A stretch of DNA of 64,000 bases, taken from RUG695 sp050943135. GTDB taxonomy: Bacteria > Planctomycetota > Planctomycetia > Pirellulales > Thermoguttaceae. The position numbers were made by a program, and so were the translations under genes. The notes under the pieces were generated by a model. It saw only the letters and a program-made list of their open reading frames with translations. It was not told the origin of the DNA and searched no databases. The stretch is from positions 38,261 through 102,260 of the forward strand of contig JBMNOP010000011.1 of the NCBI GenBank assembly GCA_050943135.1, given 5' to 3'. Below are positions 43,294-52,349 of the stretch, piece after piece; the stretch's first letter is position 1, and each line of letters begins with the position of its first letter.

Positions 43294-46200
43294 TTATTCT
43301 TCTTCGCCGATCACCCCGCTGAAACGTTCGATGTACATTCGGAGCTTTTCGGCAATTCTGTTCTTTAGCGACGCGCGATCTTTGTTCTGATCTTTGTTTT
43401 GACCGAAGAAAGAAACCGCGGGCAGTATCTCGGCGAAATCGGTTCCCTCGGTTTGGACGTAGCCGGCTTGGAGCGCCTCGCGAACAAACCTTTTCGCTTG
43501 TTCCGGCCTCAGGGTTTCTTCTTCGATGATACGATCGAGTTCCTCTTCCGCACAGGCGACGAAGTAGGTGTTCCATGCCGCGAGAACGTCCGCTCCCGGA
43601 TCGAGCCGCGCGATGAAACTCAGGATGAGATCGCGTTTGCTGCGGAGTTCCGGGCTTGAATCGATTTTCTTTTGGATTTTAACGGCCAACTCGCTGTTTT
43701 CGGTGTTTTGCGCGCGGTACTCGTCGATCAGACCGATAATGAAATCGATATCGATCTGGGTCTGTTTGATGAGTTCGATTTCGAAAACGAGGTCGTCGTT
43801 GATATCGACGCTCTCCCCTCCCGCCGTGCCGCGCAACTCGCGATAGATGTCGAGGTAAACGCTTTGATAGTCGTCGAGGTCGTATTGGCTGATCAGCTTT
43901 TGCCCCGGTTCCTGAAACTCGTCAAAAACGTTCAAGACGTTGATCGACCGCAACAGCGTGCCGAAGAGGGAAACAAATTCTTTCTTCTGTTTCTCGCCGA
44001 GCCTCGAGAGGGCGTCAAACGGAAAACGGCCGAGGAGCTCTTCGACCAGCTCTCTGTACCCCTTAACGTGTTTCCCTTCGTCGTCGGTGTATCCGTTATA
44101 ATATTCCTCGTAGGTGCGCCAGAAAACAAGACCGCCGGCGTCACGATCGCAGAACAGGGCAATACTCCTGCGTGTCGCTTCTTCGAGGTTACGGAAACAG
44201 ACGATACAACCGAACTGCTTTACCGAGTTAAGAATACGGTTGGTACGGGAAAACGCCTGGAGAAGACCGTGGTAACGGAGATTTTTATCAACCCAGAGCG
44301 TGTTGAGTGTTTTGGCATCGAATCCGGTAAGAAACATGTCGACGACGATGAGGAGATCGAGTTCCCGATCTTTCATCCGTTTCGACACGTCTTTGTAGTA
44401 GTTGGCAAACCGGTCGCCGTCGGTACCGTAATTGGTTCGGAACATTTCGTTATAGTCGGCGATCGCGTCGTCGAGGAAATCCCGATCGGCTTTGTCGAGC
44501 CCGCCGGCCGAATCGGAATCTTCGTCGTAGATGATCCCGTCTTCGTCCGGTTCGGCGGCGTTGACATTGTAACTGTAGATGATCGCGACTTTTAACCGTT
44601 TTTCGGGCGGCAGGTCCTCTTGTTGTTTTTTAAACTCGGCGTAATAGCTTTTCGCCGCGTTGATCGAGGCGGTCGCAAAGAGGGAATTAAACCCGCACAC
44701 CCGTTTCTTCTCGATACTGTAATGTTCGGCGCGATACGTTTTGCGATCGAAATTTTTGAGAATATAGCCGACGATCGCTTCGATCCGTTTCGGAGCGAGA
44801 AGCGCTTTTTCGCGGTTGATGTCCGAGACCTGTTCGTCGCGGATATCCTCTTTCATTCTCATCGTGGAATGGTAATCGACCTTGAACCCTAAAACGTTGC
44901 GGTCTCGGATCGCGTCCAAGACGGTATAGACATGCATCCGCTCGCCGAACAGTTGTTCGGTCGTCATCTGTTTGCTCCGGTGTTTGCCGGTCTTGACCGC
45001 GTTTTTCGAAAAGATCGGGGTACCGGTAAAACCGAAGATGAAATATTTTTTGAAAAAATCGCAGATCGCGGCGTGCATCGTTCCGAACTGGGAACGGTGA
45101 CATTCGTCGAAGATGATCACGATCTTTTTGTCCGCGACCTTTTTACGAGCGGCATCCCCCTTTCGCGCGCGCTGAACGTAGTTGCTGAGCTTCTGAATCG
45201 TGGTGATGATGATGCGGGAATCGGGGTCGTCGAGTTGGCGGGCGAGGATGGCGGTACTCTTGTTACTGCTCGCCGCGCCTTTTTCGAATTTGTCGTATTC
45301 CTTGATCGTCTGGTAATCGAGATCTTTTCGGTCGACGACAAAGAGTACCTTATCGATTTCCGGCAGATCGGCGGCAAGGGTTGCCGTTTTGAACGAGGTG
45401 AGGGTTTTCCCGCTGCCGGTGGTATGCCAAATATAACCGCCCGCCTTTTCGCTCCCTTCCCAACGGTATTGATTGGCGACCTTAATACGATTCAGAATAG
45501 CCTCGGTCGCCGCGATCTGGTAGGGACGCATCACCATCAGGTCTTTATCGCAGGTAAAAACGCAAAAGCGGGTCAGGATGTTGAGGAGGGTTCTTTTGGC
45601 AAGGAACGTTCGGGCGAAATCGACCAGGTCGCGGATCTGATGATTCTGCGCGTCGCTCCACCAGGAAGTAAACTCGAACGACTTGGAAGCGACACGGGAC
45701 TCCCCCTTCGCGACCTGATCGCGTTCCTTCAGGTGCCCTTCCCGCGTGGTGTTGGAATAGTACTTGGTGAGGGTGCCGTTCGAAATGACGAATATCTGGA
45801 CATATTCGAAGAGACCGTCGCCCGACCAGAAACTTTCGCGCTGATACCGTCTGATCTGATGGAACGCCTCTTCAAGCTTTATTCCCCGCTTTTTCAATTC
45901 GATCTGAACAAGGGGCAGGCCGTTGACCAAGATCGTGACATCGTAACGGTTTTCGTGGGTTCCTTCCTTTTGCTCGAACTGGCGGATCACCTGAACGGCG
46001 TTATTATGAATATCTTTCTTGTCGATGAGCAGGATATTTTTGGTCGAGCCGTCTTCACGATGGAGTTGGCGGATATGTTCTTTTTGGATCTTTTCGGTCT
46101 TTTCGCGGATTCCGTCGCTTCCGTTGGCGATTTCGGACGAATAGAAATTTTCCCATTCGTCGTCGGTGAACCGGACATCGTTCAGTTTTTCGAGTTGCGC

Positions 46201-46410
46201 CCGGAGGTTTGCGACGAGGTCGTCGCTGCTCTTCACGGCAATCGGTTCGTAGGCCTGAGCGACCAGGATTTTAACCAGTTCGTTTTCGAGTTCGCTTTCC
46301 GACTGTGCGGCCTTCCGCTTTGGGCGGGGAACCGGCTTATATTCCGCCAGAACGGTCAGTTCCGGAGTCTGCATGATCGGAGCGCCGGGGGGAGTCGGAG
46401 TTTCGGTCAT
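43294..46410 (-). CDS. hsdR: Type I restriction enzyme, R (motor/nuclease) subunit
   Basis: HsdR translocates and cuts unmodified DNA. The 1038-residue product has the PD-(D/E)xK nuclease (RYDVTILVNGLPLVQIELKKRG), a superfamily 2 helicase with Walker A HTTGSGKTL, DECH-box FDECHRSQFG, the FGFTGTP motif, MFLTGFDAKTLN and QAFSRTNRI, and a C-terminal helical region that binds the methylase. All parts are intact, so the system is probably active. It is the last gene of the operon, 14 bp after hsdS. Confidence 0.96.
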   Translation of the reverse strand: MTETPTPPGAPIMQTPELTVLAEYKPVPRPKRKAAQSESELENELVKILVAQAYEPIAVKSSDDLVANLRAQLEKLNDVRFTDDEWENFYSSEIANGSDGIREKTEKIQKEHIRQLHREDGSTKNILLIDKKDIHNNAVQVIRQFEQKEGTHENRYDVTILVNGLPLVQIELKKRGIKLEEAFHQIRRYQRESFWSGDGLFEYVQIFVISNGTLTKYYSNTTREGHLKERDQVAKGESRVASKSFEFTSWWSDAQNHQIRDLVDFARTFLAKRTLLNILTRFCVFTCDKDLMVMRPYQIAATEAILNRIKVANQYRWEGSEKAGGYIWHTTGSGKTLTSFKTATLAADLPEIDKVLFVVDRKDLDYQTIKEYDKFEKGAASSNKSTAILARQLDDPDSRIIITTIQKLSNYVQRARKGDAARKKVADKKIVIIFDECHRSQFGTMHAAICDFFKKYFIFGFTGTPIFSKNAVKTGKHRSKQMTTEQLFGERMHVYTVLDAIRDRNVLGFKVDYHSTMRMKEDIRDEQVSDINREKALLAPKRIEAIVGYILKNFDRKTYRAEHYSIEKKRVCGFNSLFATASINAAKSYYAEFKKQQEDLPPEKRLKVAIIYSYNVNAAEPDEDGIIYDEDSDSAGGLDKADRDFLDDAIADYNEMFRTNYGTDGDRFANYYKDVSKRMKDRELDLLIVVDMFLTGFDAKTLNTLWVDKNLRYHGLLQAFSRTNRILNSVKQFGCIVCFRNLEEATRRSIALFCDRDAGGLVFWRTYEEYYNGYTDDEGKHVKGYRELVEELLGRFPFDALSRLGEKQKKEFVSLFGTLLRSINVLNVFDEFQEPGQKLISQYDLDDYQSVYLDIYRELRGTAGGESVDINDDLVFEIELIKQTQIDIDFIIGLIDEYRAQNTENSELAVKIQKKIDSSPELRSKRDLILSFIARLDPGADVLAAWNTYFVACAEEELDRIIEEETLRPEQAKRFVREALQAGYVQTEGTDFAEILPAVSFFGQNKDQNKDRASLKNRIAEKLRMYIERFSGVIGEEE

Positions 46411-46424
46411 TGTCTGGGATTCCT

Positions 46425-47591
46425 CTATTCTTGTGCCGGGGAGAGCGGTTCCCCTGTCATGCGCGGAAAGGTTAAGAGTTTGTCGCGATAGTACTCGTAC
46501 TGTTGCCGGCGCGCCTTAAGTTCCGCCGGGAGCCCGGCCGAGAGGTCGGTGGTCAGCGCGTCGAACTTGTCGAGGATGCGGACGATCTCGGCCTGAACCG
46601 GGAGGGGGGGGATGGGGATAGGATACTTTAACACCGCGTTTTTATCACCGCGTGGCATTTTGCCGCCCTTGGAGTGCTTGGTGTCGTATGCAAAAAACAG
46701 ATCAGAGGAAAGGACGTAATATAGGAACTTTGGGGCAATCTTTTCTCCCTCGTTAATGCAAATCGCTAAAACATCGCCGTTCGTTCCACCGTCTATATCC
46801 GCCAACCAAATCTTCTTTAAGTAGGGACGAATATTCCCGATCAAAATGTCATTTACCCGATACCCGATAAAACTCCCGGTTTTAGGAACAGAACTCGATA
46901 AGGTGCGTCCCTGGCGATTCTGTAAAAGATTTTCGACACCGATATAGTTCTTTCCTGTGAGTACGGTTGCCGGAACACGTTCTTTACGATATTTTGCGAT
47001 CTCTCCCAGTGTCTTATACTCCACCCCCTCCCGTTTGTCTAAGTTATCAAACGAGAGGAGTTCGTTGCGGTAATGTTCGTACTGTTTTCGGCGCGCTTCC
47101 AGCTCCGCTTCCAGCTCCGCTTCCAGCTCCGTGAATTTATCGAGGATGTTGGCAATCGCGGATTGAACCGGGAGGGGGGGGATAGGGATGGAGATGTTGT
47201 ACACGCTTGTTCGATTGATACCCGGAACCCCGCCTTCCTGTTTTTCTGAAGTTAATGGCAGTGTTTGCAAAACATAGTAAAGGAAACGCAAATCAGAGTC
47301 TTTGCCTTTCGCGCTTACGAAAAACGTTGTGTCGATAGGGAAGCAATTTTCTTGTTCCCAGACAACGGCACCAGCACTCCCTTTGCGACCTATCAAAATA
47401 CAAGGTCCTTCGACAATGTATGTGTCGTGAAAACCGATTCTCCCGTTAGACCCCATGACAGGGTAATTCCCGTTGTTTCTGTCGCTGCTTTTAAGCGCCT
47501 TGCCGTATTCCAACGTTAGAATTTCTCCCAGTGTTTTATACTCCACCCCGTCGGGGCAATGCTTCTTGATCAGTTCGTCGATTTTACTCAT
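46425..47591 (-). CDS. hsdS: Type I restriction enzyme, S (specificity) subunit with LEAE repeats
   Basis: HsdS sets the bipartite DNA target. The 388-residue product has two target-recognition domains (about 15-150 and 205-345), each followed by a conserved helix region introduced by IPIPPLPVQ and ILDKF. Between them is ELEAELEAELEA, coded by three 12-bp tandem repeats at 47094-47129. In EcoR124-type enzymes the copy number of such a repeat changes the spacer of the target. ATG 47589-47591 has GGAAG before it and overlaps the stop of the small upstream gene. Confidence 0.95.
   Translation of the reverse strand: MSKIDELIKKHCPDGVEYKTLGEILTLEYGKALKSSDRNNGNYPVMGSNGRIGFHDTYIVEGPCILIGRKGSAGAVVWEQENCFPIDTTFFVSAKGKDSDLRFLYYVLQTLPLTSEKQEGGVPGINRTSVYNISIPIPPLPVQSAIANILDKFTELEAELEAELEARRKQYEHYRNELLSFDNLDKREGVEYKTLGEIAKYRKERVPATVLTGKNYIGVENLLQNRQGRTLSSSVPKTGSFIGYRVNDILIGNIRPYLKKIWLADIDGGTNGDVLAICINEGEKIAPKFLYYVLSSDLFFAYDTKHSKGGKMPRGDKNAVLKYPIPIPPLPVQAEIVRILDKFDALTTDLSAGLPAELKARRQQYEYYRDKLLTFPRMTGEPLSPAQE
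47094..47129 (-). repeat. Three 12-bp tandem repeats inside hsdS
   Basis: The unit CGCTTCCAGCTC (plus strand) occurs three times without change and encodes Glu-Leu-Glu-Ala repeats in the central connector of HsdS. Confidence 0.9.
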
Positions 47592-47842
47592 CAGGCTTCC
47601 TTGTCGTTGCATGCCCGGCACAAGGCGGGAATCGGATCCGGAATGAGCGGCCGGTTTTGCGCAAAGGCTCCGGCGACGCACGTATTGATCGCGGGAACCA
47701 AGGTTCCGAAAATTTCCGCGGTCTGCTTCCGGGTTTTCCAAACCCGCCCTTCTTTGACCGCCGACTCGCTGTTTTCCTTACCTGTCGGCAGGAGGCCGGG
47801 AATCATCTTCGGATTGTCCGGGTTTTTGACACCTCGTCCCAT
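47591..47842 (-). CDS. Small 83-residue protein encoded between hsdM and hsdS
   Basis: This is a short real-looking gene. GGAGGGG lies four bases before ATG, the gap to hsdM is 18 bp, and the TGA stop shares a base with the hsdS start. The product is basic. Its centre, GRVWKTRKQTAEIFGTLVPAINTCVAGAF, looks like the winged-helix N-terminus of RhuM-family proteins, which are often found next to type I restriction genes. It lacks the rest of that family (about 330 residues) and ends CRACNDKEA. It may be a truncated RhuM or a small DNA-binding regulator. Confidence 0.7.
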   Translation of the reverse strand: MGRGVKNPDNPKMIPGLLPTGKENSESAVKEGRVWKTRKQTAEIFGTLVPAINTCVAGAFAQNRPLIPDPIPALCRACNDKEA

Positions 47843-47860
47843 ATCCCCTCCGCCGCCCCC

Positions 47861-49423
47861 TTATCCTTTTTCCAAGTCGGCAACAATCGCGTCGATCTCG
47901 CGACGAAGCGCGTTTTGTCGTTTCACGATGCCGTCGATTTTCTTATTGAGTTCTCGGATATCGATCTGTTCGGTGGTATCTTTCTGCTCGATATAGGCCG
48001 AAACGGAGAGGTTAAAGTCGTTTTGCGCGATGTCGGCGTTTTTCACGAGTTGCGCGAAATGCTCTGCCGTACAACGTTTCTCGTAGGCTTCGAGGATGCT
48101 TCCGATATTCTCTTCGGTCAGCTTGTTTTTGTTCCCTTCGCGCACGAAGAGTTCCGAAGCGTCGATAAAAAGGACGTGGTTGTCGACCTTGCTCTTTTTC
48201 AGGACGATGATACAGGTCGCGATCGTGGTGCCGAAGAAGATGTCGGGCGGCAACTGGATGACGGCGTCGACAAAGTTGTTTTCGATAAGGTATTTGCGGA
48301 TCTTTCCTTCCGCGCCGCCCCGATATAAGACCCCGGGAAACTCGACGATCGCCGCCGTACCGCTCGTCGAAAGCCAACTGAGCATATGCATCGTGAACGC
48401 GAGGTCGGCCTTGCTCTTCGGCGCAAGGACGCCGGCCGGGGAAAACCGGGGGTCGTTGATCAGGACGGGATTATTGTCCCCCTCCCATTTCGTCGAATAG
48501 GGGGGATTGGAAACGATCGCGTCGAACGGCTCCTGCTCGATATGTCTCTTGCTCGGATTGACGAGGGTGTCGCCGAGCGCGATATCGAACCTTTCGAAGT
48601 TGATATCGTGCAGAAACATATTGATTCGGCAGAGGTTGTAGGTCGTCAGGTTGATCTCCTGACCGAAGAACCCCTTCTTCACGTTGTTCTTACCAAGAAT
48701 TTTCGCGAATTTGAGGAGGAGGGAACCGGAACCGCAGGCGGGATCGTAAACCTTGTTCACCGACTTTTTCCCGAGACAGACGATACGCGCCAGAAGTTCG
48801 GCGACTTCCTGCGGCGTAAAAAACTCGCCCCCCGATTTGCCCGCGCCGCTGGCGTACATCGCCAACAGGTACTCGTAGGCGTCGCCGAACGTGTCGTTCA
48901 GGGTGCCGGGATAGGCGCCGCCGAGGTTGAGTCCGCCGATCGCGTTCATGATCCTGATGAGTCGTTGGTTCCGGCTCTTCACGGAATGGCCGAGCCTCGC
49001 GCTGTTGACATCGATGTCGTCGAAGAGCCCCCGGAGATCGTCTTCGCTGTTTGTCCCTTTCGCCGAGTTTTCGATATTTCTAAAGACTGTTGAAAGGACC
49101 TCGTTGATGTTGTCGGGGTCGGCATTGGCGCGGACGTTTTCGAAAAGTTCCGACGGCAGGATGAAAAACCCTTTCTCCTTGACAATCTCGTCTTTGGCGC
49201 CTCGGACGGCAGAGTCTTTCATCTTGGCGTAGTCGGCTTGGGGATTGCCGGCTTTCGCCTCGTTCCTGTTGACGTAGGCGGTCAGATTCTCCGAAATGAA
49301 ACGGTAGAAAAGGAAACCCAAAACATAAGCTTTGAAATCCCAACCGTCGACCGCGCCGCGCAGGTCGTTCGCGATCTGCCATATCGTTCGATGGAGTTCC
49401 GCGCGTTCCCGTTCTTTCGTCAT
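47861..49423 (-). CDS. hsdM: Type I restriction enzyme, M (adenine methylase) subunit
   Basis: HsdM methylates adenine in the HsdS target. The 520-residue product has the N-terminal helical domain (TIWQIANDLRGAVDGWDFK), the SAM motif DPACGSGSLL and the catalytic NPPYST. The length fits the EcoR124/type IC group. ATG 49421-49423 is chosen because AAAGGAA lies eight bases upstream. It leads the operon M-small ORF-S-R, with its own promoter at 49490-49518. Confidence 0.96.
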   Translation of the reverse strand: MTKERERAELHRTIWQIANDLRGAVDGWDFKAYVLGFLFYRFISENLTAYVNRNEAKAGNPQADYAKMKDSAVRGAKDEIVKEKGFFILPSELFENVRANADPDNINEVLSTVFRNIENSAKGTNSEDDLRGLFDDIDVNSARLGHSVKSRNQRLIRIMNAIGGLNLGGAYPGTLNDTFGDAYEYLLAMYASGAGKSGGEFFTPQEVAELLARIVCLGKKSVNKVYDPACGSGSLLLKFAKILGKNNVKKGFFGQEINLTTYNLCRINMFLHDINFERFDIALGDTLVNPSKRHIEQEPFDAIVSNPPYSTKWEGDNNPVLINDPRFSPAGVLAPKSKADLAFTMHMLSWLSTSGTAAIVEFPGVLYRGGAEGKIRKYLIENNFVDAVIQLPPDIFFGTTIATCIIVLKKSKVDNHVLFIDASELFVREGNKNKLTEENIGSILEAYEKRCTAEHFAQLVKNADIAQNDFNLSVSAYIEQKDTTEQIDIRELNKKIDGIVKRQNALRREIDAIVADLEKG

Positions 49424-49489
49424 AAGAGTCGTTCCTTTCGGGCGGTGAAAGACCTGCTCCCCCCTCGGCCGCTCGCTCGATCCGATCGG

Positions 49490-49518
49490 ATTATACCGGG
49501 CCGCCGTTGAATCCGCAA
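49490..49518 (-). promoter_or_regulatory. Promoter of the hsd operon
   Basis: On the minus strand TTGCGG (49513-49518), 17-bp spacer, perfect TATAAT (49490-49495). It lies 67 bp before the hsdM start. Confidence 0.55.
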
Positions 49519-49563
49519 CGGGATTCAAAACCTTTTTGGTTTTCAGGAGAAAGAAACGGTCGC

Positions 49564-49604
49564 AAAAAGGGGCGGCCCGCTCCCGGAAAGAGAGGGCCGC
49601 CCCT
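49564..49604 (-). terminator. Terminator of the mnmA-IMPase-phosphatase operon
   Basis: An 11-bp perfect stem AGGGGCGGCCC/GGGCCGCCCCT (49568-49578, 49594-49604) followed on the minus strand by five T residues. Confidence 0.8.
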
Positions 49605-49641
49605 CACCGCTCGGAATCGGCCGCGCCTTGGGGGGCTCCCT

Positions 49642-51438
49642 TCACGTTCCCCGGGTTCGGCGCGGAGCTTTTTCGGCCCTGGATTCAGGGGTGCGCGAGA
49701 CGTTCTTCTTCGTTTCCGGAACGCGGCCGACGATCACCACGCACTGGTCGTCGGCTTGCGGGGCGGTGCCGGCGAAACGCTGCACTTCGGCAACGAGCCC
49801 TTCCCCCATTTCCGTCGGGTCGGAAGTTTTCAGGCCTTCGAGATAGCGCTTGACTCGCTCGGGGCCGAAAAGGTTTTGGTTTCCGTCGACGGCGTCCTGG
49901 ATTCCGTCGGTCATCATGATGAAGGCATCGTGGGGTTGGAGGGTTGCCGTCACTTCCCGGCAGTCGATTTCGGGCGCCACCGCCAACGGAAACCCGTGTT
50001 TCCCGAACCCGACTTCTTCGATCGTACCATCTTTTCGGCGGATAAAGGGGGTATCGTGCCCGGCGTTAAACAGGTGAATTTTTCCGTTATTCGGTTCGAG
50101 AATCAGAAGGACCATCGTAATAAACCGCCGTCCGATCTGGTGGGTGTGATAGAGGCGATTGATACGTCCGAGGGCCTCGGCCGGCGTTTTTTCCATCATC
50201 AGCGCCGCCTGGATATCGGAAGAGAGTTTCGCCGCCAGGAGTGCGGCGGGTACCCCTTTCCCCGTAACATCGGCCAGTACCGTCGCCAGTCGTCCGTTGG
50301 GAAGATGGATGAAATCGTAGAAATCGCCGCCGACCGATTTGGCCGGATGGTAATAGTCGAAAAAGGCGTATCCGGGAAATTCGGGGGTATCTTCCGGAAG
50401 GAGAGCCCGCTGAACCTGTGTGGCAAGTTCCATTTCCTGCTCGAGCAGCTCTTCCTGGTGGCGGATCTCTTGGTAGTTCAGGTTTTCGGCGTAAAGGCTG
50501 ATCTGGTTGGCGATTCCGATCAGCAGGTCGAGGTCACTGTCGGTAAACCGGGCGGCCCCGGTTCGGGATTCCACGAGGATGACACCGATCGGGGGTTCGT
50601 TTTCCCCCGCGAAAATCGGAACGGCCATCGCCGAGTAGACATCTCGCGTTAAAGCACTGTCTTCTTCCGCATTGAAACGGGGGTCACGGTCGGGGGAAGC
50701 GGAAATGATCGCTTTTTCGTTGTCGAAGACATATTGCGGAATGGAACGGCTGATTCGAATCGGAGTGTCGCTCGGCCCGTTCCGAAGCCGAAAATCGACG
50801 AGTTTCAGTTTCGAGGTCTTGTCGTCGGGACAGAGGAGCGAAACGACATCGGTCTGCGGAAAGAGTGTCAGAAGATTCACGAAAAATTCGGGAAGAAGTT
50901 CTTTGGGGTTGGTTACCCTACGCCAGTTTTTCATCATCGACATCATCGCGTCGAGTTTCATCTGGAGTGTTTTGAGTTGCTCCATCAGATCGAGTGACGG
51001 CTGGCGAACCGTTGAGAACTGCCGCCGACTCCGCAGATCAACCTGGGAGGTAAAATTGATCGAGTCTTTTGAAAGAGACTCGTCAAGAATCGCCGAGTCG
51101 GTCGAATGGTGTTGCGAGGAGTCGGGACGTTTCGATTTGGCGAAATCGGTAACAAAAACGAATTCGCCGCGACCGATTCGTACCCGGTCGCCGTCGTAAA
51201 GGACCGTCGGAGCGGTGATCGGCCGATCGTTCACGAACGTGCCGTTACTCGAGGCCATGTCGTTAATCATGAACCGTTCGCCGTCGAATCGGATCCGTGC
51301 GTGGACCCGGCTCACCGCGCCGTCGTCGAGACAGATGTCGCTGTCCGGACCGCGCCCGATCATCACCAACTCTTTGGCGACAGGGTACTCGATCCGCTTT
51401 TTGGGGTCGGTTGCCGTGGATTTCAGGAAAGAGGGCAT
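49642..51438 (-). CDS. FHA-GAF-SpoIIE (PP2C) serine/threonine phosphatase
   Basis: This is a cytoplasmic signalling phosphatase. The 598-residue product has an N-terminal FHA domain (about 20-95; MIGRGPDSDICLDDGAVSRVHA, SSNGTFVND) that binds phosphothreonine. A GAF sensor domain follows (about 165-325, ending VILVESRTGAARFTDSDLDLL), then a short coiled coil and a SpoIIE-type PP2C domain with metal motifs GGDFYDF, LADVTGKGVPAALLA, FNAGHDTPF and MMTDGIQDA. It probably reverses serine phosphorylation of an anti-sigma antagonist or a similar partner. No such partner is nearby. Confidence 0.93.
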   Translation of the reverse strand: MPSFLKSTATDPKKRIEYPVAKELVMIGRGPDSDICLDDGAVSRVHARIRFDGERFMINDMASSNGTFVNDRPITAPTVLYDGDRVRIGRGEFVFVTDFAKSKRPDSSQHHSTDSAILDESLSKDSINFTSQVDLRSRRQFSTVRQPSLDLMEQLKTLQMKLDAMMSMMKNWRRVTNPKELLPEFFVNLLTLFPQTDVVSLLCPDDKTSKLKLVDFRLRNGPSDTPIRISRSIPQYVFDNEKAIISASPDRDPRFNAEEDSALTRDVYSAMAVPIFAGENEPPIGVILVESRTGAARFTDSDLDLLIGIANQISLYAENLNYQEIRHQEELLEQEMELATQVQRALLPEDTPEFPGYAFFDYYHPAKSVGGDFYDFIHLPNGRLATVLADVTGKGVPAALLAAKLSSDIQAALMMEKTPAEALGRINRLYHTHQIGRRFITMVLLILEPNNGKIHLFNAGHDTPFIRRKDGTIEEVGFGKHGFPLAVAPEIDCREVTATLQPHDAFIMMTDGIQDAVDGNQNLFGPERVKRYLEGLKTSDPTEMGEGLVAEVQRFAGTAPQADDQCVVIVGRVPETKKNVSRTPESRAEKAPRRTRGT

Positions 51439-51486
51439 AAGGTCTCCGTTACGTGAAAGTTCTGTTTCGTTCCAAGCGCGGACCGA

Positions 51487-52305
51487 TCACGCCTGCCGTG
51501 AAATCGCCTGCCGTAATTCCCGATAGAGTTCCGGAGTGGCGGCGGCAATAACGCCGGCACGCGCCAGGTCGACCTCGCCTCCGGCGGGGTTGGTGACGAT
51601 TCCCCCTGCTTCCCGAACCAGGATGATCCCGGCAGCGGAATCCCAGGCGTGCGCGGTTTGACACGAGAGGAGGTCGAACCGGCCTGCCGCCAGGTAGGCC
51701 AGGTTCAGGGCTGTCGACCCGCTGCGCCGTATCGCCTGGCACGAGCGGATCAGCCCCTGAAACGCAAGATAGTCGGGAGAATCGAACGAGGTTTGGGTCG
51801 GAAACGAGACCGAGGCCAGGGCGTATTCCATTTTTGTCACCCCGCTGACACCGATCGGCTCCCCGTTGAGAAAGGCCCCTTCCCCTTTCACCGCCGTGAA
51901 GAGTTCGTCGGCCGACGGATTGAAAAAGACGCCGCAAAGAAGATCGTTCCCTTTGGCCAGCCCGATCGACGGACCGAACATCGGCACGCCGTGAACAAAG
52001 TTGGTTGTCCCGTCGATCGGATCGACCAACCAGGTCAGCGGTTTGTCGGCCGGGGCGAGGCTCCCGCACTGATTTTCTTTCAGGTAACGGAGTCCGGGGA
52101 TCGCCTCTTCGCCGACAATCCATGTCTCGGGAAATCGATCGAGCAAGATCCGCGCGATTTCGCGCTGGCACGCCTCGTCGGTTTCGGTGACCAGGTCGGC
52201 CCAACCCTTTTCCCGAAATGTCATCCGACCGGCCTTCCCTTTCATCATCAGTCCGGCAGCCCGTGCCGCGTCGACCGCGGCGGAAAGATATTCGTTAAGA
52301 TTCAT
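51487..52305 (-). CDS. Inositol monophosphatase family protein
   Basis: This Mg2+-dependent sugar-phosphate phosphatase could act on inositol phosphate, histidinol phosphate or PAP. The 272-residue product has the family motifs VGEEAIPG, WLVDPIDGTTNFVHG and AWDSAAGIILVREAGG, with all metal-binding acidic residues present. The narrow substrate cannot be assigned. It is the middle gene of mnmA-IMPase-phosphatase, with gaps of 44 and 48 bp. Confidence 0.92.
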   Translation of the reverse strand: MNLNEYLSAAVDAARAAGLMMKGKAGRMTFREKGWADLVTETDEACQREIARILLDRFPETWIVGEEAIPGLRYLKENQCGSLAPADKPLTWLVDPIDGTTNFVHGVPMFGPSIGLAKGNDLLCGVFFNPSADELFTAVKGEGAFLNGEPIGVSGVTKMEYALASVSFPTQTSFDSPDYLAFQGLIRSCQAIRRSGSTALNLAYLAAGRFDLLSCQTAHAWDSAAGIILVREAGGIVTNPAGGEVDLARAGVIAAATPELYRELRQAISRQA

Positions 52306-52349
52306 CGGTATCCTTTATTCCTCTTTCGGAAAGAATCGTTTTTGTTCGG

